Shown here in pieces: positions 6,001 to 6,307 of a stretch of DNA of 6,307 nucleotides. Numbering within the stretch: position 1 is the stretch's first letter; each line of letters starts with the position of its first letter. The notes beneath the pieces are model-generated. The model was not told the DNA's origin, did no database searches, and saw nothing but the letters and a program-made list of their open reading frames with translations. The DNA comes from CAZRZN01 sp964604565 (GTDB lineage Bacteria; Pseudomonadota; Alphaproteobacteria; Rhodobacterales; Rhodobacteraceae). Location: positions 1 to 6,307 of the forward strand of contig CAZRZN010000252.1 in the NCBI GenBank assembly GCA_964604565.1. Reading direction: 5' to 3'. A program made the position numbers and the translations under genes.

Positions 6001-6307
6001 GCGGCCACACCGATGGATTCCCTGCGCCGCGTGCTGGAAACCTACGATCTGGGGGCGGGCGACACCGTGCGGATCGACACGGGCAACTATGCGCTGACCG
6101 CGAACATCCTGCTGGACGACAGCGTGTCGGGCACCGGGGACGCCGCGGCGGAACGCTTTGTCATTCGCGGGCCCGACGATCCGGCCAACCGCGCGGTGTT
6201 CGATCGTGGCAGCACCGCGTCCGGGGCCTATGCCTTTGACATATCCGGGGATTTCATCACGATTGAGAACCTCGTGCTGCGCTCCGGCTACGACACGGTC
6301 CAGATGC
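37..6307 (+). CDS. Giant RTX / beta-propeller / parallel beta-helix protein, probably secreted (3' end outside window)
   Basis: A single reading frame without stops covers the window; the part from Met37 encodes at least 2,090 residues. Domain order by residue from Met37: RTX nonapeptides (13-111), Pro/Ala linker (about 112-161), seven propeller-like repeats (162-533), beta-helix 1 (539-893) with cap, galactose-binding-like jelly roll (986-1148), Kre9-like domain (1169-1271), beta-helix 2 (about 1274-1718) with cap, second Kre9-like domain (1866-1957), and the start of beta-helix 3. The ATG is chosen because GGAGGT lies 8 bases upstream, RTX sequence begins almost at once, and the 12 upstream codons read as basic sequence (LARRRSIP) unlike the acidic protein. 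The frame is nevertheless open to base 1, so an earlier start is possible. There is no N-terminal signal peptide, no Cys and only three Lys. RTX repeats without a signal peptide are typical of type I secretion substrates, but the C-terminal secretion signal would lie beyond the window. The likely role is an extracellular adhesin or glycan-binding protein (inference). No catalytic motif was recognised. Confidence 0.92.
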   Translation, partial: MIGADDAADDLSGGADADRIRGRAGNDVIRGDGGDDVLEGGAGDDLIEGGAGRDMLDGGADDDRLYGTSTSLPGVEGEVDRLFGRAGDDLLAGGLGNDLMFGGLGDDDLLAGASTGDLLDWGPGTDGPGLGAGSADPVVTPDPAPAPATPTLPDAVVAGPAWTTLSGLSGLDLADAQGLDPAGFDVAGSGGATFAAWIDGPGQGVHLARQTGTLWTELDGSATGQGVAQGATGTLREVQVTTDADGAPVVGWIETGAQDVLHVLSWDGSGWQSATPLVLGAAGAADQLQLMQGSDAGGALALWRTATGIEARQLDAGTWGTLGATGQVLAAAGVTAFDVALDGDTVALAWATGEGLTSQVEVALFSSGTWGAPQQVGAAGFAPTLAFEAGSGDLHLAFVQDNGAAGQFDSIAAWELTGGTWQDRSAGLTVDGQIADAPRLASDATGVHLIWQGIDTDVPGNGVDIEHRMLSGTTWQAGLPGEVLSAGLTPQMGTLNGLELSVQDGQAHVGFVTGGADDTGSAYRGFVTLRGDMPPGVAQAADLSQAQAILNAATGPVTVVLAEGDHTGALTLSGDGQTVIGAGRGTVIDGTVTVTGTDATLSGVTAGDVIATQADGLTLRNITASGVQLTGGAGIAIERIVVTGALQLGGQSDLLMRASEIRGGTVIATALSARIEGNALAGDTALTISAPVTGTIVDNDIAGVTLGLAHDAAAPLSGNRISGETGLASTVSDPAAAFGADGRNTVTGVTTGVRLTGATLLNTDVSGGTVGVTGSGLIGGASMADGVRVTDSAIGVDAFDGRILYLSVQDSGIGVNATAGQEILRSTFQRTTDAAVQVSGVSGVQIEAITVDAPTGDAVRLQDGAQNVEVLSSVLWVGAGVALNVADNSQTGFFSDHNLLHAEGTGRIAYWTRDFDDILDWQMDLARFDLNSQGTTRINPLLSRPVFADRAGGDLSILPRLAGQSQSSLAAEAGDPAHLADREGFVPNLLTNPGFDADLSGWTVNASATQGVTGGFRDGGHFAPGNSSLGFAEQVVALDLTQFSAAEIDAGLADLVFGARMRSDGAGPFADAGSVTLTFRDANGAAVNAPIRIDSTNPGDRWERLATRVEIPAGAREIVFRFEAARDGSGTNQARLDQAFAFMTSSRLGTDAGAVPVPARVADGTVDTPRLRLVYPDLYTDWERAEPLTIRWDSFGDTGGSPVTITLWQDTADGPELVTTIAAATADDGQHVWIPETSGIDFGTHGLRLQIALADMPAVFDRADEPFSVPEDGTQFWVDDGSDADDTFTPGATGDNRNTGKTAAAPKGNPINLLRAYELGAGSILHVDTGDYPLLAPMRVSGTFDFGLGLDEGFVLRGSTAGMTQLRPVLGQQTGIHALELYDADFITIENVTLADADRGLWVHSGSSDLNVDGLTVRDMLSEGIRITEGLPNGVLQNIDVRDVGGDGLYMGGALSRVSSVTMRDIGSDAVRIEGTIPVIEMLDLQRIGDYGVYLRNPGAGALTQSTISDADDGIYVSNTGSSDFSIGDRDLSLALGNIVTGIDGNGIYASGAIVVAGNSVDRFGLARFGRGLYLIGGADAYDNVISNGDRGIDTSTSFARVEGNRVFNQSDTGITTSRSGSFFGNVIYNSGTGMSLFGSSAVTATNNLIYNTSGTGLVSNVSGGATIRSNTVVKTSTGYALDVLSSDRNGVVRDNILVADGIAATALRVNPTAQASFESDFNLFHATGGGVTGVWQNVARETLTDWRNASFLDGNSLVGDPLFVDPTGADGVIGATGAAFGADDNFHLQSLYGQETAASLAPVRDAATGLPVSILSARANGTAQSPGIDRADLAAPIGEEPAQNGGYRNLGAYGGTVQASNSPAQFILVTSPTLGESVQRGDMLEIDWRSAGVTGTVDIALSQDGGAFAPLATGEVNDGNFTWTVPDVQPIDSYSLRITASDDATLGGVSPDFDIAAPITTYYVNDGSLQGDEFSLAVGDAANDGLSAATPMDSLRRVLETYDLGAGDTVRIDTGNYALTANILLDDSVSGTGDAAAERFVIRGPDDPANRAVFDRGSTASGAYAFDISGDFITIENLVLRSGYDTVQM
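73..369 (+). repeat. RTX (hemolysin-type calcium-binding) nonapeptide repeats
   Basis: Six consecutive 27-base units at 73-234 encode GGADADRIR, GRAGNDVIR, GDGGDDVLE, GGAGDDLIE, GGAGRDMLD and GGADDDRLY. After a 17-residue insertion (235-285) three more follow: GRAGDDLLA, GGLGNDLMF and the ten-residue GGLGDDDLLA, which has one extra Asp. These match the GGxGxDxUx consensus, in which Gly/Asp turns bind calcium in a parallel beta-roll that folds once outside the cell. The segment just before (IGADDAADDLSG) looks like a degenerate first repeat. The block is at the N-terminus, whereas RTX arrays in most secreted toxins and proteases are near the C-terminus. Confidence 0.93.
370..519 (+). other. 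Interdomain linker with Pro/Ala-rich core
   Basis: After the last RTX unit comes a Gly/Asp/Thr-rich stretch, then a Pro/Ala-rich core encoded at 439-495 (TPDPAPAPATPTLP). It has no repeats or hydrophobic segments and separates the RTX roll from the propeller. It reads as a flexible spacer; no function beyond that can be seen. Confidence 0.7.
520..1635 (+). other. Seven-repeat beta-propeller-like domain
   Basis: Repeats of about 50 residues follow the pattern of a hydrophobic strand, a D-x-G-type turn, a hydrophobic strand usually carrying W or F (AAWID, VGWIE, LALWR, LAWAT, LAFVQ, LIWQG, VGFVT), a third strand, then a Gly/Thr-x-Trp turn (GTLW, GSGW, AGTW, SGTW, GGTW, GTTW). The closing Trp codons are at 520, 679, 847, 991, 1144, 1297 and 1459, a spacing of 48-56 residues. 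The seventh repeat (about 1528-1629) lacks the closing Trp strand, while an unpaired one (PAWTTL) stands at the N-terminus. That is the arrangement expected if the ring is closed by strand swapping. Propellers of this look occur in lectins and sialidase-like proteins. I do not see the Asp-box SxDxGxTW or other catalytic residues, so binding is more likely than hydrolysis. The fold is inferred from periodicity alone. Confidence 0.68.
1651..2715 (+). other. Right-handed parallel beta-helix 1 (short rungs)
   Basis: The region opens with an N-terminal cap-like segment (LSQAQAILNAATGPVTVVLA), followed by the G-D-H-T-G-A-L-T-L leader usual before pectate-lyase-like helices. It then runs as stacked short hydrophobic strands with turns rich in Gly/Asn. 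Equivalent turn positions (GVT, RNIT, ERIV, RASEI, EGNAL, VDNDI, SGNRI) fall at bases 1843, 1897, 1951, 2008, 2068, 2131 and 2191, giving rungs of 18-21 residues. Later rungs (VTDSAIGVDA, LRSTFQRTTDAAVQV, LSSVLWVGAGVALNV) continue the pattern. No lyase or epimerase catalytic signature is visible. A structural or ligand-binding role is likelier. Confidence 0.75.
2716..2990 (+). other. C-terminal cap of beta-helix 1
   Basis: The helix ends in FSDHNLLHAEGTGRIAYW followed by an ILDWQ segment. Beta-helix 2 ends with the matching SDFNLFHATGGGVTGVW followed by LTDWRN at 5194-5280. The 'D-x-N-L-[LF]-H-A' line is a common last rung of bacterial right-handed beta-helix proteins. The rest of the cap (to about 2990) is degenerate compared with its second copy: it lacks the GDPLFVDP and NLGAYGG signatures, although SQSSLAAEAGDP may be the remnant of the S-P-x-I-D-x-x-D line. 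Confidence 0.55.
2992..3480 (+). other. Galactose-binding-like / CBM-type jelly-roll domain
   Basis: The domain begins with VPNLLTNPGFDADLSGWTV, the familiar opening (N-L-[LV]-x-N-P-G-F-E-x-x-x-x-x-W) of carbohydrate-binding modules of the CBM4/9/22-like superfamily. It continues with strands such as LVFGARMRSD, VTLTFRDANG, WERLATRVEIPAGAREIVFRFEA and closes with ARLDQAFAFM, which corresponds to the usual final strand ending in an Asp-containing line. At about 160 residues the length fits. It is inserted between beta-helix 1 and the first Kre9-like domain. Glycan binding is the likely role; the ligand cannot be told from sequence. Confidence 0.65.
3541..3849 (+). other. Kre9/Knh1-like Ig-fold domain, copy A
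   Basis: The segment runs LRLVYPD, then EPLTIRWDSFGDTGGSPVTI, then LVTTIAAATADDGQHVWIPE, then GLRLQIALAD and ends in DEPFSV. This is the order of the Kre9/Knh1 N-terminal-like family: opening strand with Pro, I-x-W strand, V-x-I-x-L strand, a line ending in W-x-[VI]-P, and a final [EP]-F-x-[VI] strand. In bacterial giant surface proteins this Ig-like fold typically serves as a spacer. Copy B lies at 5632-5907 and both directly precede the same leader sequence. Confidence 0.6.
3856..5190 (+). other. Conserved leader plus right-handed parallel beta-helix 2
   Basis: The leader is TQFWVDDGSDADDTF followed by YELGAGSILHVDTGDYPL (3856-4038), a segment placed before many bacterial beta-helix modules. 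Rungs then follow, including the DFITIENVTL strand at 4189-4218. From 4648 to 5122 an Asn occupies the same place in eight successive rungs (GNIV, GNSV, DNVI, GNRV, GNVI, NNLI, SNTV, DNIL) at spacings of 21-25 residues. This forms an asparagine ladder of the kind known inside pectate-lyase-like helices. It is the most regular part of the protein. No catalytic motif was recognised. Confidence 0.8.
5191..5625 (+). other. Cap of beta-helix 2 with choice-of-anchor-Q-like ending
   Basis: The segment holds SDFNLFHATGGG, LTDWRN, GDPLFVDPTG, DDNFHLQS, SPGIDRAD and finally GGYRNLGAYGGTVQAS. This series (D-x-N-L-F, GDPLFVDP, F-x-L, SP-x-ID, N-[LM]-GAYGGT) is the usual end of bacterial parallel beta-helix modules, often annotated as a choice-of-anchor Q domain. 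In many family members it is near a C-terminal sorting signal. Here the protein continues straight into another module, so it acts as an internal cap rather than an anchor. Confidence 0.62.
5632..5907 (+). other. Kre9/Knh1-like Ig-fold domain, copy B
   Basis: This copy is closer to the family pattern than copy A: FILVTSPTLGESVQRGD, then LEIDWRSAGVTGTVDIALSQ, then NDGNFTWTVPD, then SYSLRITASDD and SPDFDI. The T-S-P opening, I-x-W strand, S-x-D-G-G turn, F-x-W-x-V-P line and closing F-x-I strand are all present. It links the cap of beta-helix 2 to the leader of beta-helix 3, the same position as copy A relative to helix 2. Confidence 0.72.
5917..6307 (+). other. Second copy of the leader and start of beta-helix 3 (cut by window edge)
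   Basis: TTYYVNDGSLQGDEF and YDLGAGDTVRIDTGNYAL (5917-6096) repeat the helix 2 leader with one single-residue gap. They are followed by RFVIRGPDDPANRAVFDRGS and the strand DFITIENLVL (6250-6279). The matching strand in helix 2 (DFITIENVTL) starts exactly 2,061 bases earlier. The helix is still in its first rungs when the window ends, so the gene must continue for at least the rest of this module. Confidence 0.8.

Larger units (their letters stand above)
3541..6307 (+). repeat. Tandem module: Kre9-like domain + leader + beta-helix, copies offset by about 2.06 kb
   Basis: Corresponding landmarks are DDGS (tcg codon 3880) and NDGS (5941), offset 2,061; the Tyr of DTGDY (4030) and DTGNY (6088), offset 2,058; DFITIEN (4189) and (6250), offset 2,061. 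About 26 of 60 leader residues are identical. The DNA keeps only short exact matches, such as gatttcatcacgat, so the duplication is old or the module was recruited twice. The first copy is complete with its cap (to about 5625); the second is cut by the window edge. Confidence 0.75.

Noticed and set aside
5369..6097. Plus-strand open frame of 242 codons in another frame
   Set aside because: It reads as Arg/Ser/Pro-rich sequence, the typical out-of-frame product of GC-rich DNA, and overlaps the well-supported Kre9-like and leader domains in frame 1.

Overview
The window is one protein-coding stretch. Frame 1 of the + strand has no stop codon from base 1 to base 6307, so the whole window lies inside a single giant gene that runs off the right edge. 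I read every codon of this frame, and the translation is coherent, low in complexity and modular throughout. A plausible start is the ATG at 37-39, with a GGAGGT ribosome-binding site at 23-28. That gives at least 2,090 residues, with the C-terminus outside the window. No RNA gene, mobile element, CRISPR array, terminator or second gene is visible.

Organism: the DNA is very GC-rich (about two thirds G+C by eye), with G or C in most third codon positions. The protein is acidic, almost free of lysine, and carries RTX calcium-binding repeats. This suggests a Gram-negative bacterium, most likely a marine alphaproteobacterium of the Rhodobacterales/Roseobacter type. That placement is inference from composition and protein style, not from a marker gene.

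Layout of the encoded protein: (1) 73-369, an N-terminal RTX block of nine nonapeptides; (2) 370-519, a linker with a Pro/Ala-rich core; (3) 520-1635, seven beta-propeller-like repeats of about 50 residues with a regularly spaced Trp; (4) 1651-2715, a first right-handed parallel beta-helix with short rungs, closed by a cap at 2716-2990; (5) 2992-3480, a galactose-binding-like (CBM-type) jelly roll; (6) 3541-3849, a Kre9/Knh1-like Ig-fold domain; (7) 3856-5190, a conserved leader plus a second beta-helix with an asparagine ladder; (8) 5191-5625, a cap with a choice-of-anchor-Q-like ending; (9) 5632-5907, a second Kre9/Knh1-like domain; (10) 5917-6307, a second copy of the leader and the start of a third beta-helix. 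Units 6-7 and 9-10 are copies of one module, offset by about 2.06 kb.

Working picture (inference): this is a very large, calcium-dependent extracellular or cell-surface protein. It probably leaves the cell by type I secretion and acts as an adhesin, a matrix component or a polysaccharide-binding protein. Propeller, jelly-roll and beta-helix surfaces are all common carbohydrate binders. I found no recognisable catalytic motif, so no enzymatic activity is claimed.
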